A DNA stretch of 64,000 nucleotides from WHSW01 sp963821345 (lineage in GTDB: Bacteria; Actinomycetota; Thermoleophilia; Solirubrobacterales; 70-9): the NCBI GenBank assembly GCA_963821345.1, contig CAWGDM010000001.1:1488001-1552000 (forward strand). Direction: 5' to 3'. This document shows positions 52,372 through 61,651 of the stretch, one piece after another. Each line of letters starts with the position of its first letter. Position 1 is the stretch's first letter. The notes beneath the pieces were generated by a model that searched no databases, had not been told where the DNA came from, and saw only the letters and a program-made list of their open reading frames with translations. The position numbers and the translations under genes are program-made.

Positions 52372-53468
52372 CCACCCGTGAACTCCGTGAATGCCTCGAA
52401 CGACGGCTTCGGTGATCGATCCTCGTTCAGCAGGCCGGACTTCGGACACCACTCGCAGAGGTCGACGTCGGTCGAGGTGTTGTCGCGCCACGAATACCAG
52501 ATCACGCTCTTTAGATTGAGCTTCGCCCGCTTCTTGATGAAGTAGCTGAACGCTTCGTGGAGCCGGTCCGCCTGCCCCTCGAGCCCCCGGTTGAGCGGGT
52601 TCGGAGGCCCGCCCGAAGCCCAGCCGATCTCGGTGATCCACAGTTCTGCCTTCGCGTCGCCGGCCTCGATCATCGCGTCGCGGATCAGGTCGATCTGCGC
52701 GAGCACGTTCGAGAACTTGGACGCGTACGGGTGCGGGGCGATCCCTTCGAAGTCCTTCTTCGCGCCCTTTTGCTTGTAGAGCTTGGCGAGGAAGTCCCAG
52801 GCCGAGAGCGCCGGCTTGCGGCCGCCGAGCGGGGTGCCGAACATGCCGCCCAGGATCACCTCGGCGCCCGGGTCGGCGCCGGTGATCGCCGCATGCGAGA
52901 CATGGAGCAGCTTCGCGTAGGCCTTCACGTTCGGCTTCGGCTTCCAGAAGCTGGGCGAGTTCTGCTCGTTCCACATCTGCCAGGCGCGGATCGGCAGTTC
53001 GGGTACCGACGGGTTCTCGGCCCAGAAGTCGCCGCCGGGGCCATAGCGGTCGACCGCCTCGGTCAGGAACCGGGCCCAGGCGTCGAGCGCCTGCTTGCCC
53101 TTCGGCCCGTACGGCGGGCAGGCCGGGAGCTCGCAATTGTGGCCGTCGAGCTCTACCGCCCAGGGCGGCTCGGAGGCGACGAACGGCAGCACCGCGACGC
53201 CGTTGCGGGCCGCCTCGGCGACCACCGAGTCGAACGACGACCAGTTGTTGTCGCCCTCGGCGGGGGTCGGATCGATTCCGGCCCAGTAGATCTCGGACCG
53301 CACCATGCCGACGTTGGCGCTGCCCATCATCTGGAAGTCCTCGGCCGTCAGCGGCCCCTGCGGCATGACGCCGAAGAAGCGCTTCGGGACAGCGGCGGAC
53401 GCGCTCGTCGCCAGGGCCAGCGCCGCCGCGGCGGCGAGCGCCATCACGATCGCTCGCGTGGTCCTCAC
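52347..53468 (-). CDS. Secreted clan-A glycoside hydrolase-like protein (copy 2)
   Basis: Protein of 373 residues with a signal peptide (about 5-26, ending SASA) and the same GH-A barrel: acid/base WQMWNEQNSPSF, nucleophile LWITEIGWASG and the CEWCPKSGL motif (Cys-x-Trp-Cys). GTG start overlaps the TGA of copy 3 (GTGA). The C-terminus carries a short extension (RNRPGKR) caused by fusion to the remnant downstream. Presumed target is the surface polysaccharide made by adjacent genes. Confidence 0.87.
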   Translation of the reverse strand: MRTTRAIVMALAAAAALALATSASAAVPKRFFGVMPQGPLTAEDFQMMGSANVGMVRSEIYWAGIDPTPAEGDNNWSSFDSVVAEAARNGVAVLPFVASEPPWAVELDGHNCELPACPPYGPKGKQALDAWARFLTEAVDRYGPGGDFWAENPSVPELPIRAWQMWNEQNSPSFWKPKPNVKAYAKLLHVSHAAITGADPGAEVILGGMFGTPLGGRKPALSAWDFLAKLYKQKGAKKDFEGIAPHPYASKFSNVLAQIDLIRDAMIEAGDAKAELWITEIGWASGGPPNPLNRGLEGQADRLHEAFSYFIKKRAKLNLKSVIWYSWRDNTSTDVDLCEWCPKSGLLNEDRSPKPSFEAFTEFTGGRNRPGKR

Positions 53469-54694
53469 GGGCGAGCGACCCGAACGAACGCCTGCCAGGC
53501 GGGCTTCGCGGAGCCGTTCTTTGCCCTCAGCCCCGCGTGGCCACACCAATCGCAGATCGTGTCGCCGCCCTTCTTGTCTCGCCACGAGTACCAGAACACC
53601 CCGCGCAGATGGAAGCTGTGCGCGTTGCGCTTGAACTCCGACAGCGCCCGGGTCAGCACCCTGGCCTGGCCGACGAGTCCCTTGACGTAGGGGTTCCCGG
53701 TCGGGCCGCGGCCGGCCCAGCCGACCTCGGTCACCCACATCCCGGCGCCGGCGTCACCCTCGCGCTTGACCAGGTGGCGCGCCGAGCGCAGCTGGGCGAC
53801 CGAGCCGTTGGCGTTGTTGGCGTAGGGGTGGATCGCGATCGAGTCGAAGTCGTCGGCGGCCCCGAGGTCGTAGAGCTTGGTCAGGTAGTCGTTGGCCGGC
53901 ATCACCACCTCGCCTGCCGAGCTCGGCCCCCACATCCCGCCGAGCACGATCTCGGCGCTCGAATCGACCGAGCGGATCCCGTCCGCGGCGCTCTTCAGCA
54001 GCCGGGCGTAGCTGCGCACGTCGACCTCGGGGGCGAAGTACTTGGGCGAGTTCTGCTCGTTCCAGATCTGCCAGACGGTGATCGGGCTCGGGGTCGTGCA
54101 CTTGCACGGCGGCTCGGTCGGCAGCGGCGGGTCGGGGACGGGTGGCGGCGGGGGCGGAGGCGGGGGAGGGCAGTCGATCGGTACCGGACAGGCCTCGTCC
54201 GGGCCGACAAGCGCCTTGACCGGCGCCGAAACCGGGGCCTCCCAGAAGTCGCCGCCGGGCCCATAGCGGGCCGCCGCCGCGGCGGCGAACTTGCCGAACG
54301 CGGCCCGGGTCGCGTTCGTCTTCGGCGGGTAGACCGCGCACTCCGCGTCGGGGCAATCGCGACCGTCCTTGCGCGCCGCCCAGGTCGGCGTCCCGTAGAG
54401 GAAGAAGAACGGCTGGATTTCGCGGCTGGTCGTCTGGCGGATGACCTCGTCGGTGCCGGTCCAGTCATAGACGCCCTCGGTCTGCTCGATCGCTCCCCAG
54501 GGGAGCATCACGCGCATGCCGGTGATCCCGGCCGGGGGCATGATCTCGAGGTCGCTGGCGCTCGGCAGCCCCCCGTCCTGCGGGACGATCCCGAAGACCG
54601 GTGCCTTGGCGTCGGCCCGCCCGGCGAGCGTGAGGGCCGCGATCAGCGCCAGCGTCGCGAGGACGCCGGCGCGGCCTGAGCGCGGCCCGCGCAT
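53465..54694 (-). CDS. Secreted clan-A glycoside hydrolase-like protein (copy 3)
   Basis: Protein of 409 residues with signal peptide (about 12-30). Same GH-A motifs: WQIWNEQNSPKYF (acid/base), WVTEVGWAGRG (nucleophile) and CDWCGHAGL. It differs from copies 1 and 2 by an inserted Pro-rich/Cys-containing loop (around 140-190; PVPIDCPPPPPP, PPCKCTTP). ATG 54694 is used because AGGAC precedes it and it begins three bases after the upstream TAG. First of three tandem paralogues. Confidence 0.87.
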   Translation of the reverse strand: MRGPRSGRAGVLATLALIAALTLAGRADAKAPVFGIVPQDGGLPSASDLEIMPPAGITGMRVMLPWGAIEQTEGVYDWTGTDEVIRQTTSREIQPFFFLYGTPTWAARKDGRDCPDAECAVYPPKTNATRAAFGKFAAAAAARYGPGGDFWEAPVSAPVKALVGPDEACPVPIDCPPPPPPPPPPVPDPPLPTEPPCKCTTPSPITVWQIWNEQNSPKYFAPEVDVRSYARLLKSAADGIRSVDSSAEIVLGGMWGPSSAGEVVMPANDYLTKLYDLGAADDFDSIAIHPYANNANGSVAQLRSARHLVKREGDAGAGMWVTEVGWAGRGPTGNPYVKGLVGQARVLTRALSEFKRNAHSFHLRGVFWYSWRDKKGGDTICDWCGHAGLRAKNGSAKPAWQAFVRVARP

Positions 54695-54698
54695 CGTC

Positions 54699-55271
54699 CT
54701 ACTGCGACTCGCCGGTCGCACTCGCGGCGCCCGGGCCGACGCCGTCGGCGCCGTCGCCGGACCGGTTGCGCAGCCTCCAGACCGCGATCCCGGTGCAGAC
54801 CGCGGCGATCACGGCGAGCAGGATCAGCGGCACGACGGCGCCGCCGCCGCCATCGGAGCCGGTTGCGGCGGGCGTCGCCGCCGGCGTCGCCGGGGTCGCG
54901 TTCGCGTTCGCGCCGGGACCCTTGCCGCCGCCGGAGGCCTTGGCGCCGTTGCCGCCGCCACCGTGCCCCTTGCCGCCGCCGCCCGTGCCGTTGGCGGCGC
55001 CGTCGGTGGCTGCGTCGGAGCTGGTCGCCGCAGCGCTCGGGCTGGCGCTCGAGCTGGCCTCCGCGCCGCTCGATGAGCTCTCGCCCGAGGCTCGCTGGGC
55101 GCTCTGGCCGGCGGGCTCGTTGTCGCCGCCGGCGCTTGGCAGGGTGAGGTTGTACTCGTCGTCGGCTGCCTGGGCGCCGGCGCTCGCGGGGGCGATGATC
55201 GCCGCCGCCACGACCGCGATCAGGGCGAGGCCAACGGCGCCCGCGGTCTTAGACTTCCTGCCTTGCGTCAT
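54699..55271 (-). CDS. Low-complexity secreted protein with C-terminal membrane anchor
   Basis: Protein of 190 residues: signal peptide (about 9-34), a short acidic segment (DDEYNLTLPS), a long Ser/Ala/Gly-rich region, one C-terminal membrane helix (about 145-167) and a short basic stop-transfer tail. It heads the leftward operon with the three glycosidase-like genes, so it may tether or space an envelope complex. Composition makes homology uninformative. Confidence 0.7.
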   Translation of the reverse strand: MTQGRKSKTAGAVGLALIAVVAAAIIAPASAGAQAADDEYNLTLPSAGGDNEPAGQSAQRASGESSSSGAEASSSASPSAAATSSDAATDGAANGTGGGGKGHGGGGNGAKASGGGKGPGANANATPATPAATPAATGSDGGGGAVVPLILLAVIAAVCTGIAVWRLRNRSGDGADGVGPGAASATGESQ

Positions 55272-55317
55272 CCGTAAGTCCGTCCTTTAGGGGTAGGGCA
55301 GCCGCGCAGGGTACAGG

Positions 55318-57273
55318 GTGACGCCGATGATGAGTGGCACACGAGGTCTAGACGTCAAACACGTGATCGTCGGCGCAGTTGCGGCCGCCGGCGTCGCCCT
55401 GGCGATGTTCGGCGGCGGCTTCGAGCCGACCGCCTACGCCGCCGCCGGGCTTGTCGTCTGGGTCGCGATCCTGGTCGGCTTGGCGGTCGGCGCGGTGCCG
55501 CGCTCGCAGCTGCCGTCGCCCGCCGTGGTCACCGGGATCGCGCTCGCCTCGCTCGCCGCGCTGATCGCGATCTCGCTCGCCTGGGCGAGCGACGATGGCA
55601 ACGCGTTCGAGGATGCGGTCCGGGCGCTCACCTACCTGGGCGGGTTCGCGCTCGTCGTCCTCGCCTCGAAGCGGGCCGAGGCGGGCCTCTGGCTGGGCGG
55701 GCTGGCGATCGCGGTTGCGACGATCGGGGCGATCGCACTGGCGGCGCGGTTCGAGCCCTCGATCTTCGGCAACCCCGACGCCGACCTGGCCGCCGACCTG
55801 CCGGCCTCGCTGGGCCGGCTCAGCTACCCGATCGGCTACTGGAACGGGCTCGCAGCCGTGATGGCGGCGGGGATCGTGCTACTGACGTGGTTCGGGACCA
55901 CCGGTGGCTCGCGGCGTCTTCGAGCGGCGGCGGTCGCCGCGCTCCCGGTCGTCATCCTGGCCCTCTGGATGACCGGCTCGCGCGGCGGCTTCGCCGCCGC
56001 GCTGCTCGCCTTTGCGGCGCTGCTGGCGGTCGGCCGCGGGCGCGCCGAGCTGCTCGCCAACCTCGCCGTCGGCGGTCTCGCGGGGGCAGCGCTGATCGTG
56101 ATCGCCGAGGCTCACAACGAACTGCTCAACGACCCCGTGAACCCACTGGCGGCGGGCCAGGGGGACCGGATGCTGATTTACACCCTGGTGATCGCCGCGG
56201 CGACCGCGGCGGCGCGCCACGCGCTCGACCGCCGAATCGGCGCCCTGGCCGTCCCGCACCGCGCATGGCGAGCGGCGGCGATCGCGATCGCCGTCGCGGC
56301 CGTCGTCGGGCTGATCGTGATCGACCCGATCCAGCAGTACGACGAGTTCAAGGCGCCGCCGACCGCGGAGGACCTGGCCAGCGGCCAGGTGGGGCTGTTG
56401 CGCGGCGGCGGCAGCGGCCGCTACCAGTTCTGGGAGACCGCGATCGACGCGTTCGAGAGCAAGCCGATCGCCGGGGTCGGCGCCAGCGGCTACACGCCCT
56501 ACTGGTTCGAGCATCGCGAGATCGCGATCCCCGCCACCCGGGCGCACTCGGTGCTGTTCGAGACCCTCGCCGAACTCGGCCTGCTCGGCTTCGCCGCGCT
56601 GGCGACCTTCTTCGGCGCGCCCCTGGTCGCCGGGGTGAAGCGCTCGCGAGCGCCGGACGGCGTCGCCGAGGCGGCGCCGGCGCTGGCGTTGCTGGTTGTC
56701 GGGCTCGCCGCGGCGACCGTCGACTGGACCTGGGATCTGCCGGCGGTGTTCGGGATCACCGTGGTCGCCGCAGCGCTGCTCACCGGTCCGGCCACCCTCC
56801 CGGGCCCCGACCCGGGCCCGCCCTCGCGCCAGACGCGGGGCGCGGTGCGCAGCCGGCGCGGGTTCGCCGGCGGCGTCGTCCTGCTGTTGGTCGCCTGGAT
56901 CTCGATCTGCGGCGCCGGGCTGCTGCTGCTCTCGGCGCACTCGCTCGGCTCGAGCCAGGCGGCCGCCGCCCGCGGCGACACCGAGGCAGCGGTCTCGGCG
57001 GCCAACGACGCGATCGACCTCCAGCCCTGGGCGGCCGAGCCGCGCACGCAACTGGCGCTCGTCTACGAGCAGGCCGGCGACCTGACCCGGGCGCGTGAGG
57101 CGATCGCCGAGGCGATCCAGCGCGCGCCCGACGACTACCGCCTGCACCTGCTCTCGGCCCGGATGGCGGCCGAGGACGGCGACCGGACGGCCGCCGCCGC
57201 CGCCGTGCTCGCCGCCCACCGCCTCAACCCCCGCGACCCGCAGATCCTCGAGCAGCTCCAGGCCTCGAGCTAG
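55318..57273 (+). CDS. O-antigen ligase/Wzy-like polymerase with C-terminal TPR
   Basis: Membrane protein of 651 residues. About twelve helices contain the Wzy_C-type large loop; conserved-looking motifs are SYPIGYWNGLAAVMA, MTGSRGGFAAALL and GVGASGYTPYWFEHRE with TRAHSVLFETLAELG. A C-terminal soluble region (about 560-650) is a tetratricopeptide array (TEAAVSAANDAIDLQPW, DLTRAREAIAEAIQRAP). It would polymerise or attach glycan chains. GTG start 55318 is taken; ATG 55327 is the alternative. Divergent from the anchor/glycosidase operon. Confidence 0.88.
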   Translation: MTPMMSGTRGLDVKHVIVGAVAAAGVALAMFGGGFEPTAYAAAGLVVWVAILVGLAVGAVPRSQLPSPAVVTGIALASLAALIAISLAWASDDGNAFEDAVRALTYLGGFALVVLASKRAEAGLWLGGLAIAVATIGAIALAARFEPSIFGNPDADLAADLPASLGRLSYPIGYWNGLAAVMAAGIVLLTWFGTTGGSRRLRAAAVAALPVVILALWMTGSRGGFAAALLAFAALLAVGRGRAELLANLAVGGLAGAALIVIAEAHNELLNDPVNPLAAGQGDRMLIYTLVIAAATAAARHALDRRIGALAVPHRAWRAAAIAIAVAAVVGLIVIDPIQQYDEFKAPPTAEDLASGQVGLLRGGGSGRYQFWETAIDAFESKPIAGVGASGYTPYWFEHREIAIPATRAHSVLFETLAELGLLGFAALATFFGAPLVAGVKRSRAPDGVAEAAPALALLVVGLAAATVDWTWDLPAVFGITVVAAALLTGPATLPGPDPGPPSRQTRGAVRSRRGFAGGVVLLLVAWISICGAGLLLLSAHSLGSSQAAAARGDTEAAVSAANDAIDLQPWAAEPRTQLALVYEQAGDLTRAREAIAEAIQRAPDDYRLHLLSARMAAEDGDRTAAAAAVLAAHRLNPRDPQILEQLQASS

Positions 57274-57362
57274 CGACCGGTTGATACGCTCCCGCCCGCG
57301 CCGGTACTGGCACCGGAGATCGGGGTAGGCGCGCATCGCTGGCCCACGGATGGGAGGACGAT

Positions 57363-57830
57363 ATGGGTAAGCGATGGACGATTGTGCTCGGCCTGGCTCT
57401 GGCTGGCCTGATCGCGCTCGGCGTCGCCGCGTGCGGGGGCGACGACGATCAGGAGACGACCGAGGCCTCCGCCGAGGAGGTCACGGTGACGACCAGCGAC
57501 ACCGCGGACGGCTTCGCCTGGGACGTCTCGGCGACGCCGACCGCGGAAACGACGTCGGTGACCTTGAACAACGAGAGCGAGGAGGAGCACGCGCTTGTGT
57601 TCGCGAGGCTGGGCGAGGGATACACCGTTGACGAGGCCTACGAGCTGCAGGGCGAGAAGGGGTCGGCCACGGAGGTCATTCGCGCCACCGGCGCCGCCCC
57701 TGGGAAATCCGCGACCGCGGAGGTGACGGAATCACTGGAGCCGGGCGATTACGTGCTGCTCTGTCCGATCGCCGGCAAGGACGCCCCCCACTACAAGCTC
57801 GGTCAGCTCGAGGAGTTCTCGATCGAGTAA
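57363..57830 (+). CDS. Lipoprotein with cupredoxin-like domain
   Basis: Protein of 155 residues with signal and lipobox (VAAC at about 24), an acidic linker, then a domain with cupredoxin-like order: EEEHALVFARL (possible His ligand), GDYVLLCPI (Cys ligand, with the usual Tyr-x-x-x-Cys-Pro context) and APHYKLGQL (second His, in place of the His-x-x-x-x-Met end). The Cys-Pro and His spacing suggest a copper site, though no Met follows. Function unknown. A GGGAGGA-type site precedes the ATG. Confidence 0.75.
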   Translation: MGKRWTIVLGLALAGLIALGVAACGGDDDQETTEASAEEVTVTTSDTADGFAWDVSATPTAETTSVTLNNESEEEHALVFARLGEGYTVDEAYELQGEKGSATEVIRATGAAPGKSATAEVTESLEPGDYVLLCPIAGKDAPHYKLGQLEEFSIE

Positions 57831-57863
57831 GGCGAAACGTTCGCGCGAGATACTGCGTCGGCG

Positions 57864-58259
57864 ATGTCGCGCGAGAAGATCGAGCTGTTGCGACCCCTCC
57901 TCGCCGATTGGGCGGAGGGGAACTTCTGGCGAGGGGCCGAGCTGATGGCACCGGAGATCACGTTCCGGGCTGCGCCGCCAGCCAACATCGTTGCCCAGGG
58001 GCGCGAGGACGCCGCTCGACAGATGCTCGAGCTCCTCGATCACTGGAGCGACTATCGGATCGAGGCAACGGAACTGGAGGACCTCGGCGAAGACAGCGTC
58101 CTCGTGGTCGGCCGTCAGCGCGGCACGGGAAAGCTCAGCGGCGCTGAGGTGGACTACCCGATCTTCATCGTCTGGACGTTCCGACGCAACGAAGTAATCG
58201 GCGTATACCTCGAGGGAACCAGGGACGCGGCCCTCAAGGCCGCCGGGCTGTCGGAGTAG
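57864..58259 (+). CDS. SnoaL-like/NTF2-fold protein
   Basis: Protein of 131 residues, the same fold class as the protein at 47.5 kb: KIELLRPLLADWAEGNFWRGAELMAPEITF, then GREDAARQMLELLDHW and a final strand RRNEVIGVYLEGTRDAALKAAG. It lacks recognisable catalytic His/Asp pairs, so it may bind rather than convert a ligand. Role unknown. Confidence 0.83.
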   Translation: MSREKIELLRPLLADWAEGNFWRGAELMAPEITFRAAPPANIVAQGREDAARQMLELLDHWSDYRIEATELEDLGEDSVLVVGRQRGTGKLSGAEVDYPIFIVWTFRRNEVIGVYLEGTRDAALKAAGLSE

Positions 58260-58278
58260 GCGATCCCGGCGTGACGCG

Positions 58279-59212
58279 CTACTCGCCCTCGTCGACCTCG
58301 GGCTCGATCGGCAGCCGCTCCTCGAGCCACTGGTAGCGGTCGCCGTCGGGGCTGAAGGGCGGGACCACCTTCGGCAGCGCGTCGCGGATGTGGAACCAGA
58401 GGCGGTAGTGAAGGTGGATGATCTGGTCGAGGTCCAGTTCGACCTGCGCCGGGGCCAGGGACTGGCGCTGGCGCAGCGGGTAGTTGTAGGTGTCGGAGAG
58501 GATCCGGACCCGATCGTGGTGGTCGGCGGTCGCCCCGGCGAGGCTGATCTGGTCCATGAACTGCGGCCACTTCTCCGGCACCAGGCCGGCGTCGTAGAGG
58601 GTGACCAGGGCGTGCTCCCAGGCGCCGAACAGACCCGCGCTCGCGGCGGACCGCGACCAGGCCGCTGTTCCAATAGGCGCGGATCTGCATCTGGCCGACC
58701 GTGGTGCGCACGAACGGGCGCCCCTTGACCCCGAGCGCGTCGTACATCCTCTGCCAGTAGGGCTCGCCGCGGCCCTTGCCGCGCGAGCCCGCGTTGCGGC
58801 GGTCGACCGGGCGCAGCGCGGCAACCCAGTCGCCGCCGGCCAGCTCCGAGGGCTCGCCGAGGAAAACGCAGTCGCTGTCGGTGAACACCTGCGTCGGGTG
58901 GTCGAGCTCGCGCTCCGCCCACGCGGCGACGAAGACCTTGTTGTAGGTCGGGGTCTCGGCGAAGCGATCGGGGATCAGCGGCTCGTCGATCAGCGTCGCG
59001 CCGAGCTCGGCGAGCCGGGTGGCGGTCTGCGGCTCGGGCTGGAACTGCGGCCGGGGCGCGAACGCGTAGACCGGCGCCTCGGCGCAGGAGCCGCCCCAGC
59101 GGCGCAGGCTCTCGACCAGCAGGATCGCCTCGCTCTCCAGCCGCCCGTGCTCGACGCAGAGCAGGAAGGCCGGCAACCCCTGGACGTCTGTCGGAGCCGC
59201 TGTCTCGGTCAC
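58279..59212 (-). pseudogene. Glycosyltransferase-like protein (DxD type), frameshifted
   Basis: About 310 residues after correction. The start (GTG 59212, alternative ATG 59260) leads into FLLCVEHGRLESEAILLVESL, NKVFVAAWAEREL and the metal motif FTDSDCVFLG (Asp-Ser-Asp) of a nucleotide-sugar transferase fold. The frame breaks at about 58632-58645; the C-terminal part (LFGAWEHALVTLYDAG, IIHLHYRLWFH) continues one frame over and ends at 58279. One extra G in a CGCGGGT context explains it. Donor and acceptor unknown. Confidence 0.8.
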
Positions 59213-59309
59213 GCGAGCGGGGAGCGTAGAGGACCGGTTGGAGCGCGAGCCGGCGACCATTGGCCCGGGGAGCGAGTCCTTTGCGGTTTGTGCGGGTTAC
59301 GCTTCCCAG

Positions 59310-60680
59310 ATGGTCAGGGAAGGCCCCCCTTCCGTCCGACTCGAGCAGGGCCGTGTCGATGAGGCTGGTAGGCCTCGATTCTGGCGCGACGCCCTTCGCC
59401 GCCGCATGCTCGCGCTCGCCGACCTGGGGGCCGCCGCGATCGCCAGCCTGATCATCGCCAGCTCCTCGCCGGACGCCTTCTGGGCCCTGGTGCTGCTGCC
59501 GGTCTGGGTGGTGCTCGCGAAGCTGATCGGCCTCTATGACCGCGACCACGTCGCGATCCGCCACCTGACCGTCGATGAGCTGCCGGCGCTCGCCGCCTGG
59601 GCGGCCGCCGGGGTCGGGGTGCTCGCCCTGGTCCTGCCGCAGACGCCCGCCGGCGAGGTGACCCCGAGCGCCGCCGTAGCGGCCTGGGCCGCAGCAGCCG
59701 CCGGTGCACTGGTCTTTCGCGGAGCGGCCCGCTGGCTCTGGCGGCGCCTCACTCCGCCCGAGGTCACCGCGGTGCTCGGCGACGGTGATCTGGCGGAGAT
59801 GATCCGCCGCAAGCTGGACCTGTTCCCCGACATGCACCTGGAGCTCGTCGACGAGCACGAGATCGAGGCCTTCGACGCGCTCGCCGGCGGCGTCGACCGG
59901 GTGATCTTCGCCTCCGACCGGATGGAGCCGGGCGAGGTCGGCGGGCTGGTCGCGCTGTGCCGCGAACGGCAGGTGAAGCTGAGCGTGATCTCGCCGCTGC
60001 ACGGCCGCGCCGGGCCGGTGCGGCTGGCGCGGGTCGCCGACCTGCCGGTGCTCGAGTACGAGACCTGGGACCCGTCGCGCTCGACCGCGCTGATCAAGCG
60101 CGCCTTCGACATCGCCGTCTCCTCGGTCGCGCTGCTGTTCACGGCGCCGTTCTTCCCCCTGATCGCGATCGCGATCAAGCTCGACAGCCGCGGGCCGGTG
60201 TTCTTCAACCAGACCCGCGCCGGGCTCGACGGGCGCCCGTTCCAGATGCACAAGTTCCGGACCATGGTCGCCGACGCCGAGGAGCGGCTCGCCGACGTGA
60301 TCAGGCTCGACGACCTCCGCGACCCGGTGTTCAAGCTCTCCGACGACCCCCGCGTGACACGGGTCGGGCGCTTCCTGCGCCGGCTCAGCCTCGACGAGCT
60401 GCCGCAGCTGATCAACGTCATGCGCGGCGAGATGAGCATCGTCGGCCCGCGCCCCGAGCAGGTCGAGCTGGTCGAGCGTTACCGGCCCGAGCACCGTTTC
60501 CGGCTCAGCGTCAAGCCCGGGATCACCGGCCCGATGCAGGTCTTCGGGCGCGGCGACCTGACCTTCCACGAGCGGCTCGCGGTCGAGCTCGACTACATCG
60601 AGAACCTCTCGCTCGCGCGCGACCTGCGGATCATCGCCGAGACCGTCCCCGTGACCCTGCGCGGGTCCGGGGCCTACTGA
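59310..60680 (+). CDS. Polyprenyl-phosphate sugar phosphotransferase
   Basis: Initiating glycosyltransferase of 456 residues (WbaP/ExoY-type). About four N-terminal helices and a Rossmann-like middle segment precede the C-terminal sugar-transferase domain: a membrane hairpin (KRAFDIAVSSVALLFTAP), MHKFRTMVADAEERL, LRRLSLDELPQLINVMRGEM and SIVGPRPE. It links the first sugar-phosphate to a lipid carrier. ATG 59310 chosen. Starts the rightward surface-glycan operon. Confidence 0.93.
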   Translation: MVREGPPSVRLEQGRVDEAGRPRFWRDALRRRMLALADLGAAAIASLIIASSSPDAFWALVLLPVWVVLAKLIGLYDRDHVAIRHLTVDELPALAAWAAAGVGVLALVLPQTPAGEVTPSAAVAAWAAAAAGALVFRGAARWLWRRLTPPEVTAVLGDGDLAEMIRRKLDLFPDMHLELVDEHEIEAFDALAGGVDRVIFASDRMEPGEVGGLVALCRERQVKLSVISPLHGRAGPVRLARVADLPVLEYETWDPSRSTALIKRAFDIAVSSVALLFTAPFFPLIAIAIKLDSRGPVFFNQTRAGLDGRPFQMHKFRTMVADAEERLADVIRLDDLRDPVFKLSDDPRVTRVGRFLRRLSLDELPQLINVMRGEMSIVGPRPEQVELVERYRPEHRFRLSVKPGITGPMQVFGRGDLTFHERLAVELDYIENLSLARDLRIIAETVPVTLRGSGAY

Positions 60681-60691
60681 GCCGCGGATCG

Positions 60692-61651
60692 ATGTCCGAT
60701 CACGCCTGCCCCGCCTGCGGGCGGCCGGCGCTCGCACCCTGGCGCGCGGCGACCGCATCCGACCCCCAGCTGGCCGGGTCCGGGCCGTTCTCGCTCGCCC
60801 GCTGCGAAGCCTGCGGCTCGGCGGCGACCGTCGGCGACGCCCCCGATCGCGCCGCGATGTACGAGGGCGGCACCTACGCCCCAGCCCAGGGCCCGCTGGC
60901 GAGCCTGGTCGCACCGCTGCGGGGGATCGCCGAGCGCGACCGGCTGCGCTTCGCCGCCCACCTCCAAGCCGGGTCGCGGGTGCTCGAGGTGGGGGCCGGC
61001 GATGGCAAGCTGGTCGCCGCGATGCGCGCGGCAGGCCTCGACGCGCACGGAATCGACCCCTCGCCCGCCGCCTGCGAGGCGGCTCGCCGGCTCGGGGTCG
61101 AGGTGCTCAACGCCGGCGTCGACGAGGCGCAGCTGGAGCCGGCTTCGGAGGACGCGGTCGTGATCTGGCACGCGCTCGAGCACCTCGACTCCCCGGCGAC
61201 GGCGCTGGCGCGGGCCCGCGGCTGGACGCGGCCCGGCGGCGCGCTGGTCGTCGCGGTTCCCAACCTGGCCTCGCTGCAGGCCCGGATCGGGGGCGATCGC
61301 TGGTTTCATCAGGACGTCCCGCGCCATCGGGTCCACTTCACCCCGGCCGGCGCCACCGCGCTCCTGGAGCGCAGCGGTTACCGGGTCGAGCGGGTGCGCC
61401 ACCTGCTGGTCGAGCAGAATCCGCTCGGCATGTGGCAGACCCTGCTCAACCGGCTCACCCGCGAGCGTGACTTCGCCTTCCGGGCGCTGAAGCGCGACCT
61501 GGCCGACGGCGGGCGCGGGCGCGCCGCCGACCTCGCGGTGACCGCGGTCGCCGGCCCCCTGCTGGCCCCGGTCGCGTTGCTCGCCGAGCTCGGTGCCGGG
61601 CTGGCGCGCCGCGGCGGCTCGATCGTGGTCCAGGCCAGGGTGGCCGGATGA
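60692..61651 (+). CDS. Zinc-ribbon class I SAM methyltransferase
   Basis: Protein of 319 residues. N-terminal zinc ribbon CPACGRP and CEACGSA, then a class I methyltransferase domain: RVLEVGAGDGKLVAAM, DAHGIDPSPAACEAA, AVVIWHALEHLDSP and GGALVVAVPN. This combination is common in sugar C- and N-methyltransferases of polysaccharide clusters. Stop overlaps the next ATG (ATGA). Confidence 0.9.
   Translation: MSDHACPACGRPALAPWRAATASDPQLAGSGPFSLARCEACGSAATVGDAPDRAAMYEGGTYAPAQGPLASLVAPLRGIAERDRLRFAAHLQAGSRVLEVGAGDGKLVAAMRAAGLDAHGIDPSPAACEAARRLGVEVLNAGVDEAQLEPASEDAVVIWHALEHLDSPATALARARGWTRPGGALVVAVPNLASLQARIGGDRWFHQDVPRHRVHFTPAGATALLERSGYRVERVRHLLVEQNPLGMWQTLLNRLTRERDFAFRALKRDLADGGRGRAADLAVTAVAGPLLAPVALLAELGAGLARRGGSIVVQARVAG

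Noticed and set aside
53465..54694. Pro-rich insert in glycosidase copy 3 as a CRISPR-like or repeat array
   Set aside because: The short CCG/CCC repeats encode a proline linker within an intact frame.
57732..60914. Minus-strand open frame of 1060 residues
   Set aside because: Overlaps at least three well-supported genes and shows low-complexity Arg/Asp-rich sequence; it is a GC artefact.
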